Of a stretch of 64,000 nt of DNA, positions 1-11,071 are shown in pieces (position 1 is the first letter of the stretch; every line of letters begins with the position of its first letter). The DNA is from Hyaloscypha bicolor E (lineage: Eukaryota > Ascomycota > Leotiomycetes > Helotiales > Hyaloscyphaceae). The notes under the pieces were generated by a model. That model did no database searches, was not told where the DNA came from, and saw only the letters and a list, made by a program, of their open reading frames with translations. A program made the translations under genes and the position numbers. The DNA lies in NCBI RefSeq assembly GCF_002865645.1, contig NW_020194674.1:1-64000 (forward strand), written 5' to 3'.

Positions 1-191
1 TTTTGAAGATGGTGGGATAATTTTTGGGAGGGTGTGCATTCAGTGTGGGTGTGCATTGACCTTGGATCTCGGTTAGCGGCCGCCACCAGCGAAACCTTAA
101 ATTCTGCCATCTTTTTGATGATCCGAACTTGATCAACAACATCTCTCCACGCCAGAGTTAGCTCCTCTACACGAGGCCGAACAGTGTCACC

Positions 192-998
192 ATGGCACCG
201 CCGAATAACCAGAAGCGTGTAAAAGGCACGCAGGTGTACCGGCCATTCGTCTACGGCACAATAGCGAGGTTGTTCAACGATGAGACGAATCCCAAGCCAC
301 CTGGAACGCCCGCCGACCACACACACTCATGGACGGTATTCGTGAAGGGAGTCGACGATGCAGATATCACATACTGGTGCAAGAAAGTGCAATTCAAACT
401 GCACGAGTCCATTCCCAACCCGCTTCGAAGTACGTTCCTTCTCCCATGCAGCCGTAGTCATGAGATCTAATAAACCTCAGTGATCGACGACGTCCCTCCC
501 GGCGGAGCCTTCGAAGTCCACGAAACAGGCTGGGGCGAATTCGAAATAACAATCAAGCTCTACTATGTCCCCGAATCTCTCGAGAAACCACAAACCCTAT
601 ACCATCACCTACGACTACATCCATACGGCGAGACGGAAGAAGAGAAGGAGAAGATGAAGCAGAGGGGCGAGGTCCCGGCTGTTGTGTACGAGGAGCAGTT
701 GTTTAATGAGCCGTATGAGAATTTCTTCGAGATTTTGACGAGTCCCGCGCCGCCTGGGAAGGGTGGGAAGACGAAGGTCCTGAAGGGAGGGATGGTTTCG
801 AGTGTGGGGGAGAGGACGGCGTTGATTCCGTTGACGAATAGGCCGGGATCGGAATTCAGCTTGGAGACGGAAAACTTGCTCCTTGTCGAAATCAGAAGGG
901 CTGCCGCTGATGTTATGAAAATGATTGAGGAAACGAAGGAGGACGTGGTGAAGAAGGAAGCAGAGCTAGCCGCCCTCAGGGGCCCGATTCAAACTTGA
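192..998 (+). CDS. YAF9: YEATS-domain protein Yaf9 (NuA4/SWR1 subunit)
   Basis: Two exons, 192-429 and 481-998, joined over a 51-nt intron with GTACGT donor and CTCAG acceptor; the split codon restores NPLR-MIDD. The product is 251 aa, the usual size. The YEATS fold is clear: [21 protein letters not shown] and the diagnostic [10 protein letters not shown], followed by [10 protein letters not shown]. The C-terminal 40 residues form a charged helix that in the family docks onto the complex. YEATS domains read acetylated or crotonylated H3 lysines, and Yaf9 is shared by the NuA4 acetyltransferase and the SWR1 H2A.Z exchanger in the nucleus. The ATG at 192 is preceded by CACC, a good fungal start context. 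Identification is firm; the complex membership is family knowledge. Confidence 0.95.
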
Positions 999-1423
999 AA
1001 TCGCCGCTCTAAAGATTTGAGGACTGTGAGAACTTGTCATTGGCCATCGATTGCGACGTCGACTCTGTCGGCTACTGTAGTGGAAATTCATGTCACAACA
1101 CGAAAACAGTCGTGGTTGATCACTGGGTGCCACATGAATTGATGGCCATCCAAAAGTTCTCGGTGGGAATGCAGGGCTCTATGGTGATAGTGTCTGTGAG
1201 GAAAGGGACTCGGGCTTGCCCCAAATAGAATGAACGTATCGTATAAGGGCTACCATACTTTGCCAAATCAAGTATAGAGTTACCCAAGCACTTTGTTACC
1301 TTTCGTTTCTATTGGCTTCTCTATGGAGTGTTTTTGATTCCGTTGCTTGTTTCAAATTGGGTTCACGGGCATTGTTGATGACTTAGTTTTTTGTCGTTTC
1401 TGTTCCATCCCCAGCCTTATGCT
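999..1423. other. Intergenic, 3' side of YAF9 and of HET gene 1
   Basis: About 425 bases between convergent genes. A 64-codon frame at 1034-1228 has no recognisable content and no good start context. I see no RNA gene or repeat. Confidence 0.6.
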
Positions 1424-3250
1424 TCATCTCAAGCAAAATGTTTCCAACACATGACGCAGTTTCTTATCCCTCATCGCCTCTCCATCCATCAAGCCCCAAA
1501 CAAAACACTCCCCGACTAGGAGGTAATGATCTCTCAGCTTCCTCAACACCAGCGGAACGTTACAACCTAAGATCACACATATCATATCCTCCTTCTCCAT
1601 TGTCTCCGGGCCCATACCCATGTATCCCTTGCGCGAGATGAAGAAAGTTCTATTCACAGAGGCGGGTATTACTGCAGATTGAAAACGATATAAGTTTGCC
1701 ACGAAAGATTTCTTCCATTCATCAATGTCATTTCCTTGAGCGCGCGCGATAAGAAGCTGGTCTTCCTCTGGGGACTCCCCGAATTGATGTACGAGTTCAT
1801 ATGCCTTTACTAATTCTGGAGATAGTCTGCGGGCATTAATATCGGCCCCATTCATATCAGCGGACACTGTTCTTATCCAGGCATGTAAAGGGTCACAGCC
1901 AGTTGGGTAATCTTTGAAATATTCCTTCCAAGCGTATAGGCCTTTAGCACCCGTCATGTGATGTGAGGAGTCAGCCAGTAGGTCATCACCGGGGACTTCG
2001 ACGGTGGCGAGAACAGAATCCACATCTATGCCTCGAATTGCCAGCTCAGAATTTTCCTTAATCATTGTACCGAGTGGCCTAATCGAACAACAAGCCGAGT
2101 AGCTTCTGTAAGATAATGCGGATGGTTGTTTACTCTCTGGCTGACGCAAGTTCCAATCCTGGACCCAAGTGGGGCAGGAAGAAGATCCTCGACAAAGTCC
2201 AGCATCTACTAGTACTTCTAATGAACGGCTTGATTCAATGATGAGTTTCGTAAATTCTGTGTATACCTCTTCTACAGGCTTTTCATAATCGACGTGGACT
2301 CTGTCCCTGATTTTCGCGTCCAACAGCCCCAGAAGTGCGTAAACTCGATCCCGAGGCTCGGAGCAGTCGAAAAGTCTGCCCATGTTGACATGGTTGAGCA
2401 CCGACCACCTCTTATGAGGTGGATAATGGCGGTTCTCACAAGCAAGGGTCCGGCTTCTTGCTCTGTTCAATCCACCATTGAAACCTTCGTCGTCTTTGAA
2501 AACTCCCGTGATGTAAGCTGGGGGATTTCTGAAAGTAAATTTGTCTGAAGCTCTGTGGATAGCCTGCGTGGCGAGTCGGAATTGATCGAAATGCAACGTA
2601 TGAAAGTCCAGGACGAATGTGGCGCTTGTGGATAGAATTAATTCTTGGTGGGTCCAAAGTCGTTGGAACCAAGGATGTCCATAGATAATTTTCATTGCTT
2701 GCCAGCGAAGTTCGGGACAGTTCCCGCTCTTTGCGATGTCCAAGAACAGATCGATATGTATGTCTTCCACCAATAATTCCCCCAACAGTGAAACTGCCAA
2801 TGATTCAGTCTCCCGTGAGTTGAGTTTCCTTTCCTCCTCGACATGACCGAGCCACACAATGACATCTTTCGCGGCGGGATAAATATAGTTCATCAGAGGA
2901 ATCTGAGAGGATATCTCTTCCTTGTTTGACTGGTCGATACAGATAGCGTCTATCCAAACTGTTGTCTCCCCTAATTCTCGCAGACGCAAAAGAGCAGCAT
3001 AGCAATTTCTCGTCACATCGTATCGTTTTGAGTCCAAAAGAATCGGGACCTTGATAGTTCCATCTCCCCAGACATATGAAAGTGCTTTGAATGGCGGCTT
3101 TTTCAGGAGATTCGCATGTTGAAGGGTGCATTCGATTCGAGAGGAGGGATCGCTGCAGGTTTGGATATCTAGCAGACGAAATGGCCGTGAATTTCGGGTG
3201 AATCTGTTTAGAGGCTTGTGGTAGAACTGTTCAACTTGTTCAATGGACAT
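1424..3250 (-). CDS. HET-domain protein (heterokaryon incompatibility-like) 1
   Basis: Single-exon frame of 608 aa. The N-terminal third is a HET domain: FRLLDIQTCSD, ALSYVWGDG, TTVWIDAICIDQSNKEE, MNYIYPAAKDVIVWLGH, then FQRLWTHQELILS and DRVYALLGLLDAKI. The C-terminal half has no named domain but ends in the pattern usual for this class (ISRKGYMGMGP, then DMICVILGCNVPLVLR and HYLLVGECFVWGLMDG). HET domains act in cell death during non-self fusion, but most HET genes in a genome have no tested incompatibility role, so the function is inferred. The gene is intact and faces away from the decayed esterase at 4.6-5.6 kb. Length and architecture are typical of the large HET/ankyrin-less class. Confidence 0.93.
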   Translation of the reverse strand: MSIEQVEQFYHKPLNRFTRNSRPFRLLDIQTCSDPSSRIECTLQHANLLKKPPFKALSYVWGDGTIKVPILLDSKRYDVTRNCYAALLRLRELGETTVWIDAICIDQSNKEEISSQIPLMNYIYPAAKDVIVWLGHVEEERKLNSRETESLAVSLLGELLVEDIHIDLFLDIAKSGNCPELRWQAMKIIYGHPWFQRLWTHQELILSTSATFVLDFHTLHFDQFRLATQAIHRASDKFTFRNPPAYITGVFKDDEGFNGGLNRARSRTLACENRHYPPHKRWSVLNHVNMGRLFDCSEPRDRVYALLGLLDAKIRDRVHVDYEKPVEEVYTEFTKLIIESSRSLEVLVDAGLCRGSSSCPTWVQDWNLRQPESKQPSALSYRSYSACCSIRPLGTMIKENSELAIRGIDVDSVLATVEVPGDDLLADSSHHMTGAKGLYAWKEYFKDYPTGCDPLHAWIRTVSADMNGADINARRLSPELVKAYELVHQFGESPEEDQLLIARAQGNDIDEWKKSFVANLYRFQSAVIPASVNRTFFISRKGYMGMGPETMEKEDMICVILGCNVPLVLRKLRDHYLLVGECFVWGLMDGEAMRDKKLRHVLETFCLR

Positions 3251-4639
3251 ATTATACAGAGCGCAAGCAAACCAAAACAGAAATCCAAGGCCGGCGCTTC
3301 ACCAAGAAATACTGACGGGAGAACGGGAAGGGACTCACATTTGAAAATCAGAGGAGGCGCGTTGCATATAAGTGACAGTCCGCAGGTTGCGCAGCAGGCT
3401 GCATGCGCCCCGGATATTGGTTCTCACGAGCCAACCGTTGCATCGCTGTTGACGCCTGCCACAGCCTGCGTGTCCGGGATCTCGTGCTCACTTTGCAGGG
3501 CGCGAGGCGCTGAATATATGTTGTGGAACCACAAGCAACAGGGGTTCGAGCAGGGGGGCAAGACAAAGATATCAACCCCGCGAACTCCCACGCTCTTCGC
3601 AGACTTCAAGATTTCAATAGAACCGGTTTCTCAAATTCTTGCTCATTCATGTACAGGGCAAAGTTGCGATGCTGTTTCATTGTTGGGAACAGAGGGTCAC
3701 CATCGACCAAACTGTTGATTCACCCTGTGGGTCACCTGAATCCCCTCGCTAAAATTACAGCGCTTGGATCCCTGAAATGCCTGTAACCTTCTGCCCTGCC
3801 TGACTCATGTTGCAATGTTTTGGAGGTTGACGACTTGATTTCTCAGCTCACGCGGGGTAAGCACTCTATATATATATCTGGTATATAAACTACAGTGTAC
3901 CAGCGTATACTCAGTTCCAATAATTCATAAGCGAGTTGCAAAGTGTGTGGCCGCCACCATCCTCCTACCTAAATCGGCACAAGAGCTTCCAAATGGAAAA
4001 GTACGAAAGCACCACGTGGCACCAGAATTAGCATTGAGGAGGCAGTTCCGAAATAGTAGCATTAAGCGGTTGATTCGCGTTTTCGGGCAGAACAAATTTT
4101 GAAAGCTCGATTAAGCGAGAATAGGGGTACAAGTGGATCTGAAATAGGAGGGCTTGGGATTCTATCACAGCGTATCCCGCATGCGGGACCCTCAAGCTTT
4201 CCCCGAGGTCAACGGAAGACATCCGAAATTTCATCTATAGGTTGGTCATTTCCTGGCAATCTTTTCAGATCCCTCATTTCAGGTGGAGCTAAACAATTGC
4301 AGAAGTGGACTTGGGTATAGGGTTCTGTTTGTCCACTTTGTGAACCGGCTAGAAACTTTTCGTCCACCCTTTCGGCCCTCCGAAATCCCGTTTTTGATTC
4401 CCGATCCCTAAACCAATCTGTAAGTTGAACAACTAAGACTTTGCTAAATAGGATCAATTCATGATTTGTCATGTTGCATATCACAACCGTGGAAAATATG
4501 GTTCACTAGCGGTTGTCCGGGCGCCAAATCTCCAGTTGGTATATTCCGGGCCTCAAGTCTTCTATTTGGTATATATACACAAGAGTCTCTCAAGGGCAGA
4601 CCTGAAGGCTTTCACACATTCATTAATTTCTATACAACT
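3251..4639. other. Intergenic with a 112-bp duplicated promoter-like segment
   Basis: Upstream of HET gene 1. Apart from the duplicated segment at 3809-3920, I find no coding region that I can support; the short frames on both strands lack conserved patterns. Confidence 0.5.
3809..3920 (+). repeat. 112-bp duplicated segment, copy 1 (without MITE)
   Basis: This segment matches the reverse complement of 37087-37357 without gaps once the 159-bp element at 37122-37280 is removed. I count three differences in 112 bases, all C/T transitions. It carries the block CAGCTCACGCGGGGTAAGC, then a TATA-rich run (CTCTATATATATATC) and CAGTGTACCAGCGTA. Homology stops abruptly on both sides. The content looks like a core promoter, but nothing recognisable is expressed from it here. 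Confidence 0.9.
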
Positions 4640-5596
4640 ATGGTATCCTCAGGCTTCTCTTGATGTATGTTTGCCATTTTAGCCCTCTTCAGTTCTGCAA
4701 ATGGGAGACATTTGCCTCCAGCCGCTTTGATCTCTGTTTCCAACTTTGGAGCAAACCCAACAAATCTTCAAATAGAAATTTAAATTTCTACTAATCTAGC
4801 AACTAATCTTGCCATTATCTTAGCTGTAAGCAATGACTCTGATCTACTATGTTTGATGACTGACTATGTGTTTTTTAGTTGCACGGATGTATTGGCATTG
4901 GAGCAGGCTATTATCAATCAACGAATTACGCATCCCTCGCAGGTACCCATGGGTTTGTCGTCGTCTTCCCCTCAGCACATTATGACAACTGATCAGATGT
5001 GGGAACCAACAAGTCCCTAAAGCATGGAGGAGCTGGAGATAGCAATGGGCCTCCCAACATGGTCGAATACATGATTACAACCTACAGAGCGGATCCGAAG
5101 AAAATTTTCGTGACCGGATCTTCCTCCGGCGGGATAATGACCAACGTTTTATCCGCTGTCTGCCCCGACGTAACCGCCACTGTCTCCGCATACCCCCGCC
5201 TTGCTGCAGGCCGCTTGGCAGGATCACCAAGCTACAGCCCAGTTACAGCAAAGCCGGACTGTGCGAACAGCGAGAAATTACCAAAAGTCAAGAAGCTTGG
5301 GTGACACAAGTGAAGACTCTCTACCCTAACTATAATGGCACATATCCGCGAATTCAAGTGTGGCGTGACATTGCTAATGGCTTGGATTTCTACCCAAATC
5401 TTGGGGGAGAGATTAAAGAGTCGTCGAATTTGGAGGGGTTACCTAGACGGAAAATCTAGCTACACACCCTGCAGTCAAGATATATAAGACGACTCATGAT
5501 AATGGAACGAAGTTCACTACTTATAGTGCGGTTGGAATTGGTCATACGGTACAGGCGCATAGGGATTTGGATTTAAAGTAGTTCGGTATTGTATGA
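4640..5596 (+). pseudogene. Decayed CE1-type esterase (acetyl xylan / feruloyl esterase, PHB-depolymerase-like)
   Basis: A near full-length secreted esterase relic. The signal-peptide region begins at 4640 but has a TGA after seven codons. Next come ISVSNFGANPTNLQ, a TAA, ATNLAIILA, an intact 53-nt intron (4826-4878, GTAAGC to TTTTTAG) and LHGCIGIGAGYYQSTNYA. A TGA at about 4990 is followed by the nucleophile elbow GSSSGG. A frameshift near 5290 leads to AWVTQVKTLYPNYNGTYP, and the family WHGTAD motif has become WRDIAN, which replaces the expected catalytic Asp. The C-terminus YSAVGIGHTVQAHRDLDLK ends in a TAG where the family has Trp. Several changes (Pro to Leu, Asp to Asn, Trp to stop) are C-to-T type, as RIP would give, but I cannot test this statistically. 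The conserved intron position argues for an old vertical gene rather than a retrocopy. Confidence 0.88.
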
Positions 5597-6081
5597 GGCA
5601 TATTTATAGGAGACTTATAGACGCGACTTGCCTCTTTGCAAGGTTGCGAAAGAGATTATTTCTCCCCAGTGCCATTGGCACGTTACTGTATAGTAGAATA
5701 CGTAATTACAACCTGGCAGAAAAATTGAGAAAGAAAATATTGCAATGTGCACCAGGTCAGACATGGTATATTGCAGAGAAGTGTAGCATCAGAGATCGGA
5801 CAGGACCAGGGAAGTTGACCGGCATGACCAAGAATTTAAGCCTGAAAGAGAGGCACATTTTCAATATCGTGGAAAGTGATGATCAGAGGGTAAGCTACGA
5901 GAACGTTGAAAGCCCGCTGACTAATCAGCAGACCAATTTTGCCTAAATGCAGAGAGAGATAGCCTGGAAGGCGACTTAAACAAGTTCAGCATAGGTACAC
6001 AAGCAACAGCGTCGGTCTCTCCTTTGGGGCCTAGATCTGAAGTGTCTGTTGTACTCGAAATTTGAAATTCCACATTAAAAG
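5597..6081. other. Intergenic, promoter side of HET gene 2
   Basis: About 485 bases. A 117-codon frame at 5593-5946 has no recognisable domain and begins inside the esterase relic; I treat the stretch as upstream region of the HET gene. Confidence 0.5.
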
Positions 6082-7797
6082 ATGTCCTCCCAGCCTCAAA
6101 AACGAGATCCAACACTTTACAACCCACTTTTAACCTCCTCTCGCCAGTTTCGGCTACTCATTCTCGAGCCTTGCATCAATCCTGGGGAGGTAATTAGATG
6201 CAATCTCATCAGTGAGTCCCTGGATTCAGATCTTCACTACGAAGCTGTCTCGTATACATGGGGTGAGCCAGTCAACGAGGCCGAAATAATCGTCAATTTC
6301 GTAGCACTTCCCGTGAGGAAGAATCTATGGGAAGCACTACGTCATCTGCGAGCAACTGAGCGACGAACACTATGGATCGATGCTGTCTGCATCAATCAAC
6401 AAAATGTTCCAGAAAGAAACGCTCAAGTTAAAATGATGAGGCAGATATATGAAAGAGCTCAGAAAGTCGTGATCTGGCTCGGGATCCAAAGCGATGAGAG
6501 CAGTCTCGCATTCAATTTTATGAAGTTCATCAGTTCAGATCGCCGAAAGCGTTCTATGAAGTCTGAAAAACTTGACGGAACGACAAAATACGTAGGGCTT
6601 CAAGAAGAGCTTGAAGCTGTCAGAAAATTGTGTCAACGGCCATATTGGCAACGTCTTTGGATCGTTCAGGAGGTGGTCGTTTCTCAAGAAGCCGAACTAT
6701 ATTGCGGCAAGGACCACATGCCTTGGGATGACTTCAGCGTATTTCAGAAATGCTTGGAAGATGGTGACATTGAGCTGGATGGCGATGACAGGATACAAAA
6801 GAGCTCGGCTTTCAACCTGGATCAATACCGAGTGTATAATCGAACCGACTACTCCAATCTCATTGAACTCCTCGAGCCCTTCTCATCCTCGCTCTGTTTT
6901 GAAGTCCGCGACAAGATATACGGACTTGTTGGCTTGGCTAGGGATGCCACGGACTTTCGGATTGACTACTCCCGGTCGTTGTACGATATCTTTATAGATG
7001 TCATGGGGCTTCAAGACAAAGAAGATTGCGCATTACTTATGGCATGTAGTCAATTTATCCAGCGGTTGCTCAAAGAAGAAGTTGGGAAATCAGCCCACGA
7101 AAACAGTCATTCATTGGAAAGGCTTTTCGGTGCTTTGGGCTATGAAACGGGCATTGTCAAAATGATATCCGAGCTGGACTCGGAACCCACAATGTTCCAA
7201 ACAATCTCTACGGAGGAAAAACTTTTCATGCCATTGTGCGAAGATTGGAGACGGGATATTGAATTGCTTTTGCAATGGGAAAGAAATGGACGGTTCGCCA
7301 AGAGAATGCACGTTGCTTCTGGCAAGCTATCCCATGCGGTAACAGGAGGGATGACATTCAAAGAGTACAAGCGACTCAGGATTTCAAAGTCACAAGGCAG
7401 GGATCGTACTCCAATGAAACCGGTTCCATGGGGACAGCTCAACCAACCCATATCTTCTCCCGATCTCGTATTTACGCCCTCGGAAGATAAGATATTGCAG
7501 TGCTTCATTGACAGCAGAGGATATGTCGGTGTCGCCTCATGTGGTATTCGTACTTCTGACACCATTTGTCAGTTCTCAGCTTCAGACGTCGTCGCAATCC
7601 TACGGTGGCAAGAGGTTCACTCTTGCTACTCACTTGTTGGGAGTGCTGTATTTCCAATAAGGCGGAACGAGGCTGATACACCGGTTTTGAAGGACCCCAA
7701 TGAGACCTTTCAATTTAGCGTGCCAACAGCTGAGGAGTGTGTGAAGCCTATCAGTTTATGGCTCACTGCATACAATTTACAGAGGCTCACCCAATAA
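6082..7797 (+). CDS. HET-domain protein 2
   Basis: Single exon, 571 aa; ATG at 6082 follows AAAAG. HET domain at about residues 15-210: FRLLILEPC, YEAVSYTWGEP, LWEALRHLRATERRTLW, IDAVCINQQNVPERNAQ, MMRQIYERAQKVVIWLG, PYWQRLWIVQEVVV and later FEVRDKIYGLVGLARDA. The C-terminus (FIDSRGYVGVAS, VVAILRWQEVHSCYSLVGS) follows the same scheme as HET gene 1 but the two sequences differ widely, so they are not recent duplicates. A role in non-self recognition or programmed cell death is inferred from the domain only. Intact, with no frameshift or stop seen, although its neighbour upstream is a pseudogene. Confidence 0.93.
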   Translation: MSSQPQKRDPTLYNPLLTSSRQFRLLILEPCINPGEVIRCNLISESLDSDLHYEAVSYTWGEPVNEAEIIVNFVALPVRKNLWEALRHLRATERRTLWIDAVCINQQNVPERNAQVKMMRQIYERAQKVVIWLGIQSDESSLAFNFMKFISSDRRKRSMKSEKLDGTTKYVGLQEELEAVRKLCQRPYWQRLWIVQEVVVSQEAELYCGKDHMPWDDFSVFQKCLEDGDIELDGDDRIQKSSAFNLDQYRVYNRTDYSNLIELLEPFSSSLCFEVRDKIYGLVGLARDATDFRIDYSRSLYDIFIDVMGLQDKEDCALLMACSQFIQRLLKEEVGKSAHENSHSLERLFGALGYETGIVKMISELDSEPTMFQTISTEEKLFMPLCEDWRRDIELLLQWERNGRFAKRMHVASGKLSHAVTGGMTFKEYKRLRISKSQGRDRTPMKPVPWGQLNQPISSPDLVFTPSEDKILQCFIDSRGYVGVASCGIRTSDTICQFSASDVVAILRWQEVHSCYSLVGSAVFPIRRNEADTPVLKDPNETFQFSVPTAEECVKPISLWLTAYNLQRLTQ

Positions 7798-10286
7798 ATG
7801 AAACTTAATGATTTATAATATATCGCTAAAGATATCGAAGGAAACTCTCGCGCATTAGCAAAAGGCTCCGTTAAGCCTATAATGACGTTGTCAGCTTGCA
7901 CGCAATGAGGGATGCAGGTCGAGCTGTTCACCATGCCTACCTGTTTTAGTGCAAGGTAGCAAAAGGTTTGAAATTAAGTGAACTGAAATGCTCCTAAGTG
8001 TACTTTGTTGCGGAAATTCTGATATCTATCCGGCAGCAATTGTTGATTCCACACTTCGGAACGCCTTCTCGCATAGTGTGCTCGAATGGAAAGCTGCAAG
8101 AAATCAGACTGCGAAAGCCACCAAACTAGGAATTGACGTTGGAATCTTCCAATCCTTCTCGCGAAAGATCAAAAGGACCAATTCCCTTAGTAGATACTTA
8201 TTTTTGCCCCTTCTGTATCTGTCAGTTGGTTTGTCGGGTACCTGGACAACGAGCCATCCCACTTTTACCCCTGATTTAGGCGAGATGGTCCCAAAATCCT
8301 ACCATCCCTTTCTGAATCTTCTCCGACGAGAGAATCATCACCTCTCATCACGGCCGCCGCCAAGAGGCAGAATCGGCGGAATTTTTCGATACCACAACTG
8401 CAGGCAACAACACTATGATTGAATCATGGAGTTTAATTGTCTCCACCTAAAACATTCAAAGACATAGCGAAAAACTTGACATTGGATAGCTTCTACCCGT
8501 CTATTTAGCTCTAAAATTTACCAGATAGCATAATTTTGTGATACCTCTGATTATGAGGGCCTGCTTCAATAATGCCGGAACTAATTTTTAAGGCCGGACG
8601 TTTTGGTTGTATGGATGGAGGTTGATAGGCCTGAGCCTCTGGGTAACTCCAAATGATTCGAAACGAAACAGTAACGGAAATCGCGTTTTGATATCTCTCC
8701 AGTGAAAGTTGAAGCGAGGGAACAAAGGCAAAAGGTACGGCGCTCGTTGCCCAGAGTCAGTGTAGGTCATTCTGCTTTACCAAGTTTGGGGATCTTGAGG
8801 TTCTAATGGTGACATTCATGCTGTAAGCACTGGGGCACTCAGGAGTCTCGGCTCGGCCCCGATCTTTTGGCGAGCGAAGCCCCTATTCACGAGAACGGGA
8901 ACGCCGATCGAAAACTCAAAAATAATCCACTGTACTGTACACTCCTGAACATGGAGGTTTCGATCTAGACTCAGTTAGAAGGCTGCTGACCACAAAACAT
9001 GCAAGGCATAAATTTTGGAAGCGTTGCAGAAATGAAAGTTGTTGCAGCAGCGGAGTTGAGTGACTGGGTTGCAGTTACCAAACGAACAGCATAAACGGTT
9101 CACTATTCTATTGACTGGCTTATCCACATGCATCGCCGCAATATTATACAGTAATATTGCTCTGAAGTTCATTTCTAGCTGCCCTTCTCAGAACAACGCA
9201 GCAGTCATACCTAACACCACAACCAACATTCGCGGCTATGTAGCAGTATTGAAGTGACGTCACTATACGCCACTATACCAATATCTCAATTCCCACACGT
9301 CACGTAAACTGGAGCTTATTAGCGCTGCGCTACTATGTATATATATGCCCTCAAGTCCTTGACTTGAAGGGCGGGAGATGTTTGTGGAGGCGAGAAAGAA
9401 ACAAGAGGAGCGAAAGGGAGGGGAAAAGATAATGTACGTATTGTACTGTGACTTTGAGAGCAAATCCCATAACCGAGACGATGTAGATTTATAAAGAGAC
9501 CATTATGAGATAAGTTGATATCCGTATTGGATGAAGTGAAGAAAGTTTATCACCGGAGCGAGTTGGTTCCGTTGCTTCACTCGAGCGCTTCACAAGCCAG
9601 CGTAGTTAACTCAGAGTTCTCAAAGAAGAGAGAGATAAAAAGGAATATTTAAATCGTCTCCAAGATCCTTTCCAAAGTAGTATCAGCAATAATTAATCTT
9701 CCGGCGAACCCTGAAAATGACATGTGTCCGGGACAAATCCAGACAAACAACAACTTCCAGCTTCCGCTTCTTTCCCCAATTTCGGCCTTGTTCCCAGGAC
9801 AGGGTCATCTCAAGCAAGCCATTGGGTATCGATAATATCGATGATAAGATCGTGGTCCCGCCTCCTTTCCCCATTCGGGACTGCCCCCTTTCGCTTCCTC
9901 GCCAATCCGGCACAGTGCAGCCACAGGGACCTCGACGAGTCACGCCGTCAGCAGCTATCAATGTATTTTTTTGACTTGATCTGGGATCTAACAATGCACT
10001 TTTGAGAGTTGGTAGAGGCAAAATTGAAACATGAAAGTAGAAACCTCGACTTCGAACTGGCACATGGCTAAGTTTCCGGAATGGCTTGGCAGACTTTCCG
10101 CCATCCTTCAGCTCGTTGTATGACTTCAGTAATCACCAGTGCTGGGCGCTGAGAGAAGCAGGAGTCGAGAGCTCATTGATTGCATTGCTTTGCCTTGCTA
10201 ATTTTGCTCGCACTTTTTTTTGTTCTTTCTTCAACTTTCCCGTGACACTGACTCCCGGAAGTCAACTCACCTGCGGCTGACTTTCC
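7798..10286. other. Gene-poor 2.5 kb
   Basis: Short frames occur on both strands (for example 7988-8422 and 9683-10063) but none has conserved motifs, a plausible intron set or coding-like composition. A perfect CRE palindrome TGACGTCA lies at 9255-9262. CT-rich runs near 10200-10300 flank the 3' end of the DUF1993 gene. Nothing else is supported. Confidence 0.5.
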
Positions 10287-11071
10287 CTACTCACGCCCCA
10301 GATAATGTCTCTTCCCAATCTGCACCCCCTGCGCACGGAGGATATCATACGCAGTCACATGATGGAAGAAGAAGTTTGGCAGCGCCCAATTAAGCGCGTA
10401 ATCTGTTCTTCGTTAGCTGTTGTCCTCTTCTCCATCCCCACTCCCGCTCTATTCTCTCAAATCTGATGTTCAACATACTCTTAGCAGTGAACTTTATCTC
10501 TCCAGATCCAGTCTTGAGAATGGCTTCCGCGTCCTCGTCTTTGTTGACGTCTTCAGGCTGTTTCACGTTAACACGATTTCTCAGTACAAGGGGAGGGAGT
10601 CTCACCTTCACACTCTCCAACACCTTAATAGTCTTAGCAATCCGCTCAAGCAGCTCAGGGAAAGTCTTCTCGTTGTCCTCGAAAGGAACAGGCTCGATCT
10701 TGCCAACACGGACCGCGAACCCCTTGCTCGTATCCGAGACCCTCTGGACTATTCTCATGTCAGCTATACCCCCTCATTATCTATTCTCCCCCTCCTCGTT
10801 AATTGTCATATTTCACTTTCTCATACTTCCTCCATCATCTCTCACCACGACCTAAGCTAAGCAAAACAAAAAGAGAGGAAATGGAAAGAGGATATGTACT
10901 CTGGTACGCCAAAGGCTGCATATCCTCAATCAACCGCGCATCAACCAAGCTCTGCTCCGTCACCGCGTTGCTGGAATCAGCTGCGTGCGCGATGCCGTGT
11001 TCCAGGAGCTTGGACAGGATGTTGAGTTGGCGGATGAAGACGGGGACGGTTGTTTCGTAGAGGGTAGGCAT
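10287..11071 (-). CDS. DUF1993-family small protein
   Basis: Four exons on the minus strand: 11071-10900, 10748-10606, 10557-10479 and 10402-10287, giving 169 aa, the normal family length. Exon 1 gives LYETTVPVFIRQLNILSKLL, exon 2 TSKGFAVRVGKIEPVPFEDN, exon 3 EIKFTAK, and exon 4 the family signature YALNWALPNFFFHHVTAYDI followed by LGREstop. The third exon is reached over a stop-free 48-nt intron (10558-10605, GTGAGA to AACAG); retaining it would insert 16 residues that other members lack. The last intron is 76 nt with branch-like GCTAAC. DUF1993 proteins resemble DinB-like four-helix bundles; their biochemical role is unknown. The 5' flank is strongly pyrimidine-rich on the coding strand, common in fungal promoters. 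Confidence 0.9.

Noticed and set aside
1034..1228. 64-codon plus-strand frame after YAF9
   Set aside because: No conserved pattern, poor start context, lies in the YAF9 3' region.
7988..8422. 144-codon plus-strand frame
   Set aside because: No domain, no similarity pattern, surrounded by noncoding sequence; length within chance expectation.
9683..10063. Overlapping frames of 85-126 codons on both strands
   Set aside because: They shadow one another and none shows motifs or splice partners.
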